From positions 1,736,001 through 1,800,000 of the forward strand of contig NZ_JANHOH010000001.1 in the NCBI RefSeq assembly GCF_024498135.1: a stretch of DNA of 64,000 nt. The letters are read 5' to 3'. Numbering within the stretch: position 1 is the first letter of the stretch; each line of letters starts with the position of its first letter. This DNA comes from Mucilaginibacter aquariorum. GTDB lineage: Bacteria; Bacteroidota; Bacteroidia; Sphingobacteriales; Sphingobacteriaceae. This document shows positions 43,422-53,169 of this stretch, one piece after another. The notes under the pieces were generated by a model. The model was not told the DNA's origin. It did not search any database and saw only the letters and a list, made by a program, of their open reading frames with translations. Made by a program: the position numbers and the translations under genes.

Positions 43422-44165
43422 CGCCCAAAATATAGCATTACTAAACAGCCGGGTATAAGCCGGGTTATCAAACAGGTTTGGCGAATGTCCCATAAAAATA
43501 TAGATGTTACGCGCCTTGTAATGCTCGTTAGTCCAAACTACGGGATGGTCGCCCATTTTTACTTTGCTTTGCGGCTCGTAGCTTGCTTCATTCACACTGG
43601 CCAAGACATGCACGTTCGGCCGGGGGCTTTTATCATAGGTGTACCATTCTTCCTGCTGCACTAAAAAAGATGCCGGTACACCTTTCATTACCGGGTGCTG
43701 TTTGTCCTCTACATTAACTTTTCCTTTGGTAAAAGTAGCTATGTAATCTTTCCACCTAATGCCACCCATAAATTGCGAGAACCAGTTCCACATAGGGTAA
43801 CCGTCAAACTCACCCAAAAGCGTAGCATGGTGGATCCCAATCCAACTACCCCCGCCTTCGTTTATGTATCTTTCAAACGCGGCGGCTGCCTTGTCCTTCC
43901 ATGCATAAGGGGCATAGTCAAGCTGTATAAATAGTTGATATTGATTCAAAAAAGCTTCGTCAATTTTGTCTGTGTTCTGGATATAATCTATAGTAAAACC
44001 CTTTTGCGCCGCCAGCTTATCCAGCCATATTTTTGCCCGCTTTGAATACTCCACGTGGTGGCCGCCGTTTTCGTATAAAGCCAGCACTTTAAAAGCTTTT
44101 ACTTTTTGTGCATTAACAGCAAAGCTCAGGCAGGCAATACATATCAGCAGTAATATTTTTTTCAT
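43410..44165 (-). CDS. Exported ThuA-domain protein
   Basis: A 251-residue protein with signal peptide (1-19, FAVNAQ). It has the ThuA class-I glutamine-amidotransferase-like fold: KVLALYENGGHHVEYSKRAK at the start, DYIQNTDKIDEAFLNQYQLFIQLDY, GGGSWIGIHHATL near 105, then the W-rich VVWTNEHYKARNIYIFMGHSPN ending. ThuA proteins are linked to trehalose or other disaccharide metabolism and are often secreted in Bacteroidota, but their reaction is not established. Divergent from the GntP permease. A fragment of another ThuA tail lies just past its stop. Confidence 0.88.
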   Translation of the reverse strand: MKKILLLICIACLSFAVNAQKVKAFKVLALYENGGHHVEYSKRAKIWLDKLAAQKGFTIDYIQNTDKIDEAFLNQYQLFIQLDYAPYAWKDKAAAAFERYINEGGGSWIGIHHATLLGEFDGYPMWNWFSQFMGGIRWKDYIATFTKGKVNVEDKQHPVMKGVPASFLVQQEEWYTYDKSPRPNVHVLASVNEASYEPQSKVKMGDHPVVWTNEHYKARNIYIFMGHSPNLFDNPAYTRLFSNAIFWAAGK

Positions 44166-44372
44166 CCGGCAGTACTATGATTTGAAATTATTGGATGTCA
44201 GCAAAGCCTTAGCTAATCACAGCCCACAATTGGTACTTTTTCATAAAATTACGCTAAGGCGGTGTATATTGGTTTTTAAAGATAGGATATTATTTGTTTA
44301 AGGTTTTCATCTCGTATAAATTTTAGCCATCGGTTTATCCTTATATTGGCAATACAAAACTTTAACCTAACA

Positions 44373-45701
44373 ATGGATATTTCTCTCGCGCGTGTACTGA
44401 TCTGCCTGGTGGCGGGTATAGCGGTTATTGTACTGCTTACCGCAAAATGGCGGGTCCATGCATTTTTCGCACTGGCTATAGCGTGTTTTTTAGTCGGGCT
44501 GGGTGTGGGAATGCCGCTTACCGATGTGCTTACTTCAGTTAAAGATGGCTTTGGCAATATTCTTAAGTCGCTTGGTTTTATAATAGTTGTGGGTACTACC
44601 TTAGGCGTGATATTAGAACATAGCGGCGCTACACGCGTAATGGCCAATGCAATTTTAAAACGTGTTGGCGAAAAACGGTCGGCATTAGCCATGAGCCTTA
44701 CCGGCTTTATAGTAGGCCTGCCTATTTTTTGCGATTCGGGTTATATTGTTTTAAGTGGATTGAACAAATCGCTGGCACGTACTACGGGCATTTCCATGGT
44801 GATAATCGCCGTTTCGCTGGCTACCGGCTTATATGCCGTACATTGCCTTATACCACCCCATCCCGGCGCAGCAGCAGCGGCAGGTATTATCGGGGTTGAT
44901 TATGGTAAGCTGATACTTACAGGCATTGGCGTTGCTATCCCGGCTATGGCGGTGGGCTATTTGTGGGCAAACTATGCAGGTAAAAAGGTTCCTATTGTTA
45001 TTGCTGATGATGAACAGATCATCGTAGCAAATACGCAACTCCCATCTACCTTAAAGGCATTTTTGCCTGTAGCTGTGCCTATACTTTTAATAGCTATCAA
45101 ATCCTTTTTTTCGGTCGAACACAACACGGTGAACCCATTCGTAAATATTTTCAATTCTCTTGGCGACCCGATAATCGCCTTAGCCATTGGCGTACTGCTC
45201 GCCTTTAATTGCCTGCATACCTGGGATAAGGAAACCATTGGTAAATTATTACAGGAAGGCGTGGAAAAAGCAGGCAGCATTTTAGTTATTATTGGGGCAG
45301 GCGGCGCTTTTGGCGCGGTGCTGGCAGCAACTAAAATTGGCAATCATTTAAGCGATGCCTTACCACTGGCCAGCATGGGTATCTTCTTCCCATTTTTAAT
45401 AACTTTTGTTTTAAAAACCGCGCAGGGTTCATCAACAGTGGCTATTATTACAGCGGCATCTATAGTGTTGCCCCTGCTGCCTTCGCTTGGCCTGGATAAC
45501 GAGAAAGGGCATTTACTTTGTGTGCTTGCTATGGGTGCGGGTTCTATGATGATATCGCATGCCAATGATGCCTACTTTTGGGTGATCGCCAAATTCTCGG
45601 GACTGGAGATGAAGACCATGCTAAAAGTATATTCGGTAGCTACCATTTGTATGGGCATCACTTCGTTTATAATTGTTTATTTACTTTCCTTTATATTGTA
45701 A
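44373..45701 (+). CDS. GntP-family permease, probable glycerate or gluconate importer
   Basis: From ATG 44373 (MDISLARVLICLVAG) the protein has 442 residues; a TTG nine codons earlier was not used. It has 12-14 hydrophobic segments and GntP marks: VGMPLTDVLTSVKDGFGNILKSLGFIIVVGT, LPIFCDSGYIVLSG, HCLIPPHPGAAAAAG near 160 and SHANDAYFWV near 400. GntP members import gluconate and related sugar acids with protons. Because a glycerate kinase gene starts one base after its stop, D-glycerate is the more likely cargo here; this is inference from linkage. Confidence 0.9.
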   Translation: MDISLARVLICLVAGIAVIVLLTAKWRVHAFFALAIACFLVGLGVGMPLTDVLTSVKDGFGNILKSLGFIIVVGTTLGVILEHSGATRVMANAILKRVGEKRSALAMSLTGFIVGLPIFCDSGYIVLSGLNKSLARTTGISMVIIAVSLATGLYAVHCLIPPHPGAAAAAGIIGVDYGKLILTGIGVAIPAMAVGYLWANYAGKKVPIVIADDEQIIVANTQLPSTLKAFLPVAVPILLIAIKSFFSVEHNTVNPFVNIFNSLGDPIIALAIGVLLAFNCLHTWDKETIGKLLQEGVEKAGSILVIIGAGGAFGAVLAATKIGNHLSDALPLASMGIFFPFLITFVLKTAQGSSTVAIITAASIVLPLLPSLGLDNEKGHLLCVLAMGAGSMMISHANDAYFWVIAKFSGLEMKTMLKVYSVATICMGITSFIIVYLLSFIL

Positions 45702-45702
45702 T

Positions 45703-46845
45703 ATGCACATCCTTATAGCCCCAAATGCTTTTAAAAACAGCTTAACTGCTAATGCAGCGGCTTTGGCTATTGAAAAAGGTTTACAGCAAAGCAGCCTGAA
45801 TTGCACAACCGAGTGTTTCCCAATAGCCGATGGCGGCGACGGAACAGCGACTATCATTATACAACAACTGCAAGGGAAATTGGTAAGTATGCAAGTGCAC
45901 AACCCGCTGGGCAGGATCATCACCGCATCCTTTGGGTTAATTGCAGATGGTAAAACCGCGGTTATAGAAATGGCGGATGCATCGGGACTAAGATTATTAA
46001 AAAGCGACGAGCTAAACCCCTTACGTGCCACTTCATACGGCACGGGCGAAATGATCAAAAAAGCGCTGGAATTGGGTGTAAATAAAATCCTGATAGCGAT
46101 GGGTGGTTCTGCTACTGTTGATGGTGCTACAGGCATTTTAAGTGCTTTGGGCATTAAGTTTTTAGGGGATGATGGCAAAGAGCTTAACAACCTGCCCAAA
46201 AGCCTGACAGGACTAAAAAGCATTGATCACTCCGGCATCGACCAAAGGATATCAAACTGCGAAGTAATTGTGCTTTGCGATGTAGATAATATGTTACTGG
46301 GTGATAACGGCTCGGCAGCGGTATTTGGCCCGCAGAAAGGTGCTGATACAGACGCGGTAAAGAAACTGAATGCCGCGCTGTCAAAGTTTAACGATATTAC
46401 CCTGCAACAATTAGGCAAAAATATGGCTACGGTAAAGTATGGCGGCACGGCCGGTGGTGCGGCCGCGGGTTTGTATGCACACATTAACGCCAAACTGGTA
46501 AATGGTATCGACTATTTATTGCAACTAACCAACTTTGACCAATCCCTCCAAAAAAGCGACCTGGTTATTACCGGCGAAGGCAGTATTGACGAGCAAACTC
46601 TACAAGGCAAAGGCCCGTTTGGTGTAGCCCGCAGGGCAAAAGCTAAAGGCATCCCGGTTATTGGACTGGCAGGGAAGATCCCCGCAGCAGACAACCCAAA
46701 GCTTAATGAATACTTTAATGCACTAATAGCCATCGGCAACGAACCATCTGATATCGAAACAGCATTGGCTCGTACCGAAGAGAACCTTATCCGCACCGCA
46801 AAAAACACTGGTGAGATGTTGGCTATCGGTAAATCCGCCGTTTAA
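45703..46845 (+). CDS. Glycerate kinase
   Basis: ATG 45703 gives MHILIAPNAFKNSLTANAAA (380 residues), the standard start of the GarK/GlxK type I glycerate kinases; a frame extension back to 45673 would lie inside the permease gene. Other family marks are FPIADGGDGTATI, GLIADGKTAVIEMADASGL, GGSATVDGATGILSALG and VNGIDYLLQLTNFD, then the late GEGSIDEQTLQGKGP motif. It phosphorylates D-glycerate to a phosphoglycerate entering glycolysis. It is coupled to the upstream permease with one base between stop and start. Its stop codon overlaps the stop of the convergent kinase gene. Confidence 0.94.
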   Translation: MHILIAPNAFKNSLTANAAALAIEKGLQQSSLNCTTECFPIADGGDGTATIIIQQLQGKLVSMQVHNPLGRIITASFGLIADGKTAVIEMADASGLRLLKSDELNPLRATSYGTGEMIKKALELGVNKILIAMGGSATVDGATGILSALGIKFLGDDGKELNNLPKSLTGLKSIDHSGIDQRISNCEVIVLCDVDNMLLGDNGSAAVFGPQKGADTDAVKKLNAALSKFNDITLQQLGKNMATVKYGGTAGGAAAGLYAHINAKLVNGIDYLLQLTNFDQSLQKSDLVITGEGSIDEQTLQGKGPFGVARRAKAKGIPVIGLAGKIPAADNPKLNEYFNALIAIGNEPSDIETALARTEENLIRTAKNTGEMLAIGKSAV

Positions 46846-48257
46846 AATATCCCCAGGAATTTCTTACGTTTTTTCTTATCGGGCGTAGCTTTTTTAATTG
46901 TTGAATCTATAGTAGCCTTTATTGCCTTGTTTGCGGCAGCCTTACGTATGGCCATTAATTTACGGTTATTTACTCTCATAACACTGTCGTAATTATAAGC
47001 CCTCGCCATAAATGGAGGTTTCAAATAATCACGGGCATCTACATATACCGGTATAACGTTCCCGGTTACATCGTCCTTATTTAAAAAGGCCGAGTAAAAG
47101 AACAAGGCCATAAATATACCGCCCAATGTTAACACCAGGCTAAACGCGCCTTTTGATAGTACCATTTTTGACTTATCGCGCTCGTAAATACCCTTATCAT
47201 TGTTGAAATGGATGCCTGCCTGGTCTGCTAAAAGTTTTAAGGACGATAACTGTTTATCCTTTTCTTCCTCATCCTGCTGGTAGTGCGCCACCATGTGCTG
47301 TAAGCGTTCATTCTCTGCCTGTATCGCAGTGGTGCTCAGTCTTCCGTCGGCGGCAAGGCTGCCATTTATTATTGCATCATGCAGTTCTACACCACTTTTA
47401 AAGCGTGCATCGGGCGATTTTTGAAGGCACTTATCTATCACATCTAAAAGCCATTGCGGCACCTGCATTTCCTGCGTTTGCTTCAGGGTGGTCCAGCTAT
47501 CGGGCAGGTTCTTTTTCCTTGCTTCGCGAAGGTCTGGCACAGGCGCTTCCATGTGTGCCAGCATAATGGCATTGCGGCCGGTTTCGCCATTACCGGTTAG
47601 CGGGAAAGGTACCTGGCCGGTCAATAGCTCATATAAGATAATGCCGTAGCTATACACATCTGTCTGCAAAAGCATGGCACCGTCGTGCTGTTCCGGCGCC
47701 ATAAACTCTATTGCCCCGGCATGGCGTATACTGCTGCGTCGTTCCTCTTCGGTCATTACCGCCAACCCAAAATCAAGCAATACATAGTTGCCTGTATGGA
47801 CGTTGTATTTTACGTTATTACTTTTTATATCACCATGTTTCACACCTATTTTATGGCAATGCGCCAAAGCCCCCGCCAGCTGGTCGGCCACGCGGATAAC
47901 CTCTTTTAGCATGAAGATCTTTTCGTGAGGCGGCTGCAGTAATTCGCTAAGGTCGGGCCCTTCAATATACTCCATCTCGATGTATGGAAGCGAGCCGCTT
48001 TCGGTAATGCCCGAACTTAATATTTTTACAACGTTGGGGTTAGGTTCTTCATTAACCTTTTGCAGCTTGGCAACCTCATTACTAAAGTTGCGGAAATTCT
48101 TATCATCCTCACTTTCGGAATGGATGGGTGTTGGCAAAAGCTTTACCGCCGTAATTACAGGCCCCATACGGCGACCTTTATATACCGATCCCTGCCCGCC
48201 CGTTCGCAGCGCGCCCAGGTTCTCTAAGCCTTCTGTTATCGTAAAAACTTTACTCAT
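46842..48257 (-). CDS. Membrane Ser/Thr protein kinase (STPK1)
   Basis: A 471-residue kinase. Glycine loop GGQGSVYKG (20-28), ATP lysine K39 (AVK), catalytic loop HGDIKSNN (141-148, D143, N148), DFG at 162-164, APEQ near 187. The HGD replaces the usual HRD, so this is a non-RD kinase that may not need activation-loop phosphorylation. A glutamine/glutamate-rich coiled segment (about 312-345) precedes one membrane helix (371-391). The roughly 80-residue C-terminal tail, basic and ending KKKRKKFLGIF, would be periplasmic; no PASTA repeats. The first 260 residues are nearly identical to STPK2. Its start overlaps the FHA gene by 8 bases. Confidence 0.93.
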   Translation of the reverse strand: MSKVFTITEGLENLGALRTGGQGSVYKGRRMGPVITAVKLLPTPIHSESEDDKNFRNFSNEVAKLQKVNEEPNPNVVKILSSGITESGSLPYIEMEYIEGPDLSELLQPPHEKIFMLKEVIRVADQLAGALAHCHKIGVKHGDIKSNNVKYNVHTGNYVLLDFGLAVMTEEERRSSIRHAGAIEFMAPEQHDGAMLLQTDVYSYGIILYELLTGQVPFPLTGNGETGRNAIMLAHMEAPVPDLREARKKNLPDSWTTLKQTQEMQVPQWLLDVIDKCLQKSPDARFKSGVELHDAIINGSLAADGRLSTTAIQAENERLQHMVAHYQQDEEEKDKQLSSLKLLADQAGIHFNNDKGIYERDKSKMVLSKGAFSLVLTLGGIFMALFFYSAFLNKDDVTGNVIPVYVDARDYLKPPFMARAYNYDSVMRVNNRKLMAIRKAAANKAIKATIDSTIKKATPDKKKRKKFLGIF

Positions 48258-49041
48258 GCATTACTGGTTGGTAACTAAACTCTAAAACTGCCGATTCGCC
48301 CAGGATGATCTGATCACCCTCCTGTAGCTGGTGGCCTATATGGGTAGAATTCAGTTTGATAATATCCTCACTTTTCTCTGAACGGATCTTGATCTTATTC
48401 CTGGGCGGAACACCGCCTTCATCAGCAAAGATCATGAAACGCCCTGCATCATTATTCCACTCGATATGCGCATGTTGGCGGCTCACATATTTATTGCTCT
48501 CATTCTCACTATCAGATGGAAAAGCAATGTGGTTAGTACGAAAAAATCCATCATCGCCCTGCGCTTTTTTATCCCTACCTATGTGTACTTTACCCCCATC
48601 TGATGTGATATTGTATTCCTTTTGATCGGTATCACCGCTCAACGCCCTAAGGTAGGCTGATGCGGTTTGCTTAATAAAATTCTTACTGGTTTTGATGAAG
48701 AACGCGGCATTCAATTTATTCGATCTTACAGCCTCAGGAGGGAACTCTTGCCCAAATATCACCTCCATCAGCCAGATTTCGGGCAGGTTAACGGCGTAAT
48801 CATCGGCAATGCGTTGTACTTCATCCTTAAAAATTTCAGGCTTATCGGTATAAACGGCAGCCTCATACATGGCCTGTTCAGATGAAGGGCAGGCCAGGTA
48901 AAGGTTTAGTCCTTTTATATTTCCACCTTCACCACCTTCGGCCTTTTGCAGCTCCTGTTTTATAAATTGCAGCAACTCATAACGGATGCCTTTTACATCA
49001 GCCGGCCGATCTTCCTTATCACCTTTAAACAAATTAAACAT
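48250..49041 (-). CDS. FHA-domain protein of the kinase cluster
   Basis: A 263-residue cytosolic protein. The C-terminal forkhead-associated domain (about 168-258) has the phospho-threonine binding residues: GRD in KVHIGRDKKAQGDD, SRQHAHIEWN, and THIGHQLQEGDQIILGES. The N-terminal part (20-125) is an alpha/beta region (GLNLYLACPSSEQAMYEAAVY; VNLPEIWLMEVIF) faintly like the N-terminal domain of actinobacterial FhaA, but this is not certain. It would read the phosphorylation state of targets of the two kinases. It overlaps STPK1 by 8 bases and follows the SEDS-PBP gene by 60 bases. Confidence 0.88.
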   Translation of the reverse strand: MFNLFKGDKEDRPADVKGIRYELLQFIKQELQKAEGGEGGNIKGLNLYLACPSSEQAMYEAAVYTDKPEIFKDEVQRIADDYAVNLPEIWLMEVIFGQEFPPEAVRSNKLNAAFFIKTSKNFIKQTASAYLRALSGDTDQKEYNITSDGGKVHIGRDKKAQGDDGFFRTNHIAFPSDSENESNKYVSRQHAHIEWNNDAGRFMIFADEGGVPPRNKIKIRSEKSEDIIKLNSTHIGHQLQEGDQIILGESAVLEFSYQPVMHE

Positions 49042-49101
49042 ATTACTACCGTAGTATTATTGAACCCAAAAATCAATTATATATTATGCTAAACCCAAGC
49101 C

Positions 49102-52100
49102 TTATTCACTTGTTTGCTCTTTGATGCTTTTAATATAACCTTTTTCTCGCAGGAATGGAATTACATGTTTTCCGGCCAGTTTCACTGCATCTGATGAGCC
49201 CTTTGTCGACTCTACTCTGATACAAACCACCATATTACCGGTACCATTTGCCTTCGGCGCGAAGAACACATACCAGCCATCGTTTATCTGCTGTTTCTTC
49301 CAGATGCGCTCCGGCGTACCGGTTTTACCAGCTACCGCGATGCCTAAGGTATATTCCTTCGGGGCGCTTTGCTCTATCATATATTGCCTGATAAGCCCCG
49401 CATATTTAGGATCGTTAGCTACTTTAATGCCCGGCTTAACCGAAGTTACCGAATCGCTCACTTTTAATACGAACCTGTTTTGATGCAATACGCCCCCGTT
49501 AGCAATTGACGATGCCAGCCTCGCTACCGATGCCGGAGTGGCTATCAGCTCACCCTGCCCCCATGACATACCCGATATACCTTTGGCACGTGTGCGGCGA
49601 ATGTTGTTAGGGTCGTACCTGGGTTTGGTATTAAACTCGGTTTTGCGCCAAAGCTTCCGCCATTTCTCTTCCTGATCGGCACTTAACTTATCGTGGTCAT
49701 AATAATAACCGCCTACACCATGCAAAAACATACCTGTTTTAAGGTAAACGGTGGCCATGTCTTCCTGCAGATGCTCCTGGTTAGCCAGCTTAATAAAGTA
49801 CACGTTGTTTGATTTAGCCACAGCACGTTCCAAGGTTATCAAACCGGTTTCATCGGGCTCTATACCCTTGGTGCGGATGCGCTCGTAACTTGCCACATTA
49901 TACTTTTTATCGGCAGCCGCCAGGCCCAATTTATTGAATGATGCCATAGTAGTAACCAATTTAGCTGTTGAACCCGGTTGCGTTGCCAGGGTAAAACCCA
50001 GATCTTGCGTGGTAGTCCAGTTAGCCAGTTGGTTTTGCTCATAATAGCTCATGGTTAGCTTTTCCCAATTATGCACAGGCGGCAATGGGTAAACAGCCGA
50101 GGTGAGTACATCGCCGGTATTGGCTTCCATTACTACAACAGATACACGGTTGTCCAGCAAGGCGGTATCGCTTGCTATGGAGTTTTGGATACTGGTTTGC
50201 AGGCCTGCATCCATTGTCAACCTCACATCCCGGTTACGGTTTTTAAAGGCTGCTACTTCTTTACTGTTGATACCGGCAATCAGCAAAGGCGATATTTCGC
50301 TATAATCTTTCTTCACAACCGTCATTTCCTTTACACCACGGGCCAAAAATCTGTCCTCCCGGTAACGGTTGGCGGTAACATTGTAATTGGTGGTCGGCAT
50401 TTTAAAGCCGCGCAGTTCAGCAGCATGTTCGTATTCGGCAAAGTAACCGTTAGGGCTGCCGTTAAAAACACCGGTATTAGCATCTCCCGTCCAAAAAAAC
50501 ATTTGTTCTTCAAATGGATAGTATCTGTCTAAACGTTTGTGCATAGCCGAATCAATGTTATAACCTTGTGCACCGGCTATAACCTGTTTTCTATGCTGTT
50601 TCTTTATTAATTCGGGGTTACTGGTTGCCAGTAACACACCATCACGATCGTAAATATTCCCGGCTTCCAGCCTGTTCATTAGTATGGCAATGCGTGGGTT
50701 ATAGCTAAACATACGTGCGCCGCTTTTATCGGCCACCAGGGCGGGTTGTACTACCCATTTTTTGTTATTGAACAGGTAACGGGATACATTAACGGTTAAC
50801 AGCGTAACCCCCACAAAGGCGGCTATCAGCGCAGGTACCAGGTTTTTATCCTGCTGGCGCGATATATAATTCATTTGCACAGGTGTGCCCCTTACCAATG
50901 ATGCCGACAGTAAAAACCCCGACGCCAACAAGTTGGCCACCAATGATGAACCGCCGTAACTTTGAAATGGCAGCGACACGCCCGATAATGGTAATGCACC
51001 TGTCGAGCCACCTGCTATGAGCAGGAACTGTACAAAGGTAGATACTCCTATCCCCGCGCATAAATAGAACAGGAATGGTGTGCCCGTTCGCCGCCCTATT
51101 AAAATGGAGCGGTGCAGGTAAACCAGAAATAACAGGAAGATACAGACAATGCCTGTCCATCCAAATTCTTCACCCATCGATGGTAGTATCATATCTGTAT
51201 GCGCTTCGGGGATGGTTTTGGCAAAGCCTTCGCCTACACCCTGCCCGCTTACACCGCCACTGCTCATAGCCCAAAGGCCGTTAGCCACCTGGTCACCGCC
51301 ATAAACTTCATTATTCCAGGCATCCTGCCAAATGGCTTTACGGTCAACTAATCGTTGAACCGGGCCGGGGAATAGCTTACCTAAATACGGGATCTGGTCG
51401 ATGGTTAAAAACGCGGCCATTATAATGAGCACCATCATTGCTGATTCGCTTAATTGCCTGCGTTTGAACAGCATGAACAAGGCTGCAATAGCCGCGGTTA
51501 TCAATGCCGATAACCAAACGTTCTTTACTACCCACGACACGATAACGTATAGCACTACCGCGCCTGCCATGAACATAAAATCGCCACGGGAGAACGAAAA
51601 CAGTACAATAAAGGTAAAACAAACGACCATTGCCGGCCCTAAATCGCCCAGTAACAGGAATAGTAATAAAGTCACCAAAATTGATATCAGCGCGAAGGAA
51701 AAGAACGACCAGCGTTTGCTCCAACTGGTGTATTCGCTTATTAGTTTTTCGTTGGCAGCAAAAAATCCCGCCAGGAAAAGAATGATGAGATATTTCACTA
51801 TCTCGCTGGGTTGAAAACCAAACAGGTTCACCTTTACCCCGCTACCTTCGGGGCCGGTACCAAATTTAATGGTCATGGCCAACAGTGTTGCTGCCAACAC
51901 TACCCATGGCCAGCCGTTTGAGGCATTACGGTTGTGCTTAAACACCAGCATGCGGTAGATCCACGAATCGGGTGTAAAGCGGCGCAGTTTAAACTGCAGC
52001 ATTACCAGCAAGGCGACTAAGCCAATACCCAGGTAAACCAGCATATCCTTAGCTAAAAATCTATCGCGAAGCGGATCTTGTAAACTTAATAAGGTTAAAA

Positions 52101-53169
52101 ACGACAACCCTGTCAATATCATCACCACTGGTAATATTAACTGATCGGAGGTACTGAATTTCCACGACAGCAATAAATGCACAAACAAAAACGCGGCGAT
52201 AAAACTGCCTGATATGATCCAGAACCAATCGTTAAACTCCTGTGGGGTACGAATGATCAAGGATTTTTCTTTCTTCAGGATATTAAAATCTTTTGTTGAG
52301 AACAACCTGATGGTATGCGGCGATTGGCTAAACGTAAGGCTTTCATCGTCATCCAAATTTTGTATCCCCTGTGATGTTCCGAATTGGTAGCCCGGTTGTA
52401 AAGGCAACAGCTTAAATGCTTTACCTTCGGGCAGGTTTTTAAACTCCGCAACGCCTTGCTCGTTGGTGCGTGCATAAGCGGTTAACTGCTGTAAACGGCG
52501 CTTGCCGGCACTATCGGGCAAATACACTTTTTTAAAGCCGTTACCAGTTTCGGTAACCGGTTTAATTTCGTCCAGTTCTTCATCGTTGTAGATGCTATCC
52601 TGGGGTAATATCATGTCAAGGCGCACCAATACGCCAGCTACGGGTTGTTTTTTATTTGTGATAACACCACTGATGGTATGCTGGCCCAATGCCAGATCAA
52701 TTACCGAAGGCACATTGACGGGGCTGCTCCTTTCACTGACAAACAGTACAGAATCTTCACCGGTATATCCTAATAAAGAGCGGGACGCTTCTACCCTCCT
52801 TTTGAACGATTCGCCGCCTTTCTCAAAAGCCCCATCGGCTATGATAAAATACTTGCGTTTGTTTAGCTCCCCTATGTTATCAATCTTTTCACCTGTACCA
52901 ATGTTGTTGGCAACGGTTGCCGTTATCAGATTGATGTCGCGCTTATCGTCAAAATAATATCCGCGGGTAAGCAGTTCTTTTAACTGCCCGGCCGGGTCTT
53001 TGGCGTTCAGGTTGATCATGGTGCCATCTTGCAGGCGCTTATCTACATCAGCAAAACGCAGCTGTAAAACCGAGTACAACCTAAAGAATAAAAACACGAA
53101 CAAAACGCTTATCAATAACAGGAAGATCCGCTCCTTCCATCGGGTAACCGTTTCTATTTTATCTTCCAT
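49102..53169 (-). CDS. SEDS (RodA/FtsW) glycosyltransferase fused to class B PBP transpeptidase
   Basis: A single 1355-residue protein. Residues 1-310: membrane helix near 16-36, then a periplasmic region containing a carboxypeptidase-regulatory-like beta domain (about 164-265). Residues 315-760: a SEDS polymerase with GFQPSEIVKYLIILFLAGFF (451-470), GDLGPAMV (508-515), SGGVSGQGVGEG (637-648), AHTDMILPSMGEEFGWTG with the key Asp659, and VSLPFQSYGGSSLVA (731-745). Residues 776-800: an anchor helix. Residues 830-1355: a class B PBP with the pedestal motif EAGNIYDRDGVLLA and the active-site motifs S1067-T-A-K1070, S1120-N-N and K1282-T-G. All essential residues of both enzymes are present, so one chain could both polymerise and crosslink peptidoglycan. 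The gene overlaps the PP2C gene by 11 bases. Confidence 0.93.
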   Translation of the reverse strand: MEDKIETVTRWKERIFLLLISVLFVFLFFRLYSVLQLRFADVDKRLQDGTMINLNAKDPAGQLKELLTRGYYFDDKRDINLITATVANNIGTGEKIDNIGELNKRKYFIIADGAFEKGGESFKRRVEASRSLLGYTGEDSVLFVSERSSPVNVPSVIDLALGQHTISGVITNKKQPVAGVLVRLDMILPQDSIYNDEELDEIKPVTETGNGFKKVYLPDSAGKRRLQQLTAYARTNEQGVAEFKNLPEGKAFKLLPLQPGYQFGTSQGIQNLDDDESLTFSQSPHTIRLFSTKDFNILKKEKSLIIRTPQEFNDWFWIISGSFIAAFLFVHLLLSWKFSTSDQLILPVVMILTGLSFLTLLSLQDPLRDRFLAKDMLVYLGIGLVALLVMLQFKLRRFTPDSWIYRMLVFKHNRNASNGWPWVVLAATLLAMTIKFGTGPEGSGVKVNLFGFQPSEIVKYLIILFLAGFFAANEKLISEYTSWSKRWSFFSFALISILVTLLLFLLLGDLGPAMVVCFTFIVLFSFSRGDFMFMAGAVVLYVIVSWVVKNVWLSALITAAIAALFMLFKRRQLSESAMMVLIIMAAFLTIDQIPYLGKLFPGPVQRLVDRKAIWQDAWNNEVYGGDQVANGLWAMSSGGVSGQGVGEGFAKTIPEAHTDMILPSMGEEFGWTGIVCIFLLFLVYLHRSILIGRRTGTPFLFYLCAGIGVSTFVQFLLIAGGSTGALPLSGVSLPFQSYGGSSLVANLLASGFLLSASLVRGTPVQMNYISRQQDKNLVPALIAAFVGVTLLTVNVSRYLFNNKKWVVQPALVADKSGARMFSYNPRIAILMNRLEAGNIYDRDGVLLATSNPELIKKQHRKQVIAGAQGYNIDSAMHKRLDRYYPFEEQMFFWTGDANTGVFNGSPNGYFAEYEHAAELRGFKMPTTNYNVTANRYREDRFLARGVKEMTVVKKDYSEISPLLIAGINSKEVAAFKNRNRDVRLTMDAGLQTSIQNSIASDTALLDNRVSVVVMEANTGDVLTSAVYPLPPVHNWEKLTMSYYEQNQLANWTTTQDLGFTLATQPGSTAKLVTTMASFNKLGLAAADKKYNVASYERIRTKGIEPDETGLITLERAVAKSNNVYFIKLANQEHLQEDMATVYLKTGMFLHGVGGYYYDHDKLSADQEEKWRKLWRKTEFNTKPRYDPNNIRRTRAKGISGMSWGQGELIATPASVARLASSIANGGVLHQNRFVLKVSDSVTSVKPGIKVANDPKYAGLIRQYMIEQSAPKEYTLGIAVAGKTGTPERIWKKQQINDGWYVFFAPKANGTGNMVVCIRVESTKGSSDAVKLAGKHVIPFLREKGYIKSIKEQTSE

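Noticed and set aside
52275..52475. Short frames antisense or alternate to the SEDS-PBP gene
   Set aside because: They lack signals, motifs and spacing of real genes and lie wholly inside a conserved coding sequence.
49102..53169. SEDS-PBP fusion as an artefact of two adjacent genes missing a stop
   Set aside because: The frame is continuous through a sensible linker and the PBP anchor helix at 776-800. I saw no codon or composition break, although a sequencing error cannot be fully excluded without reads.
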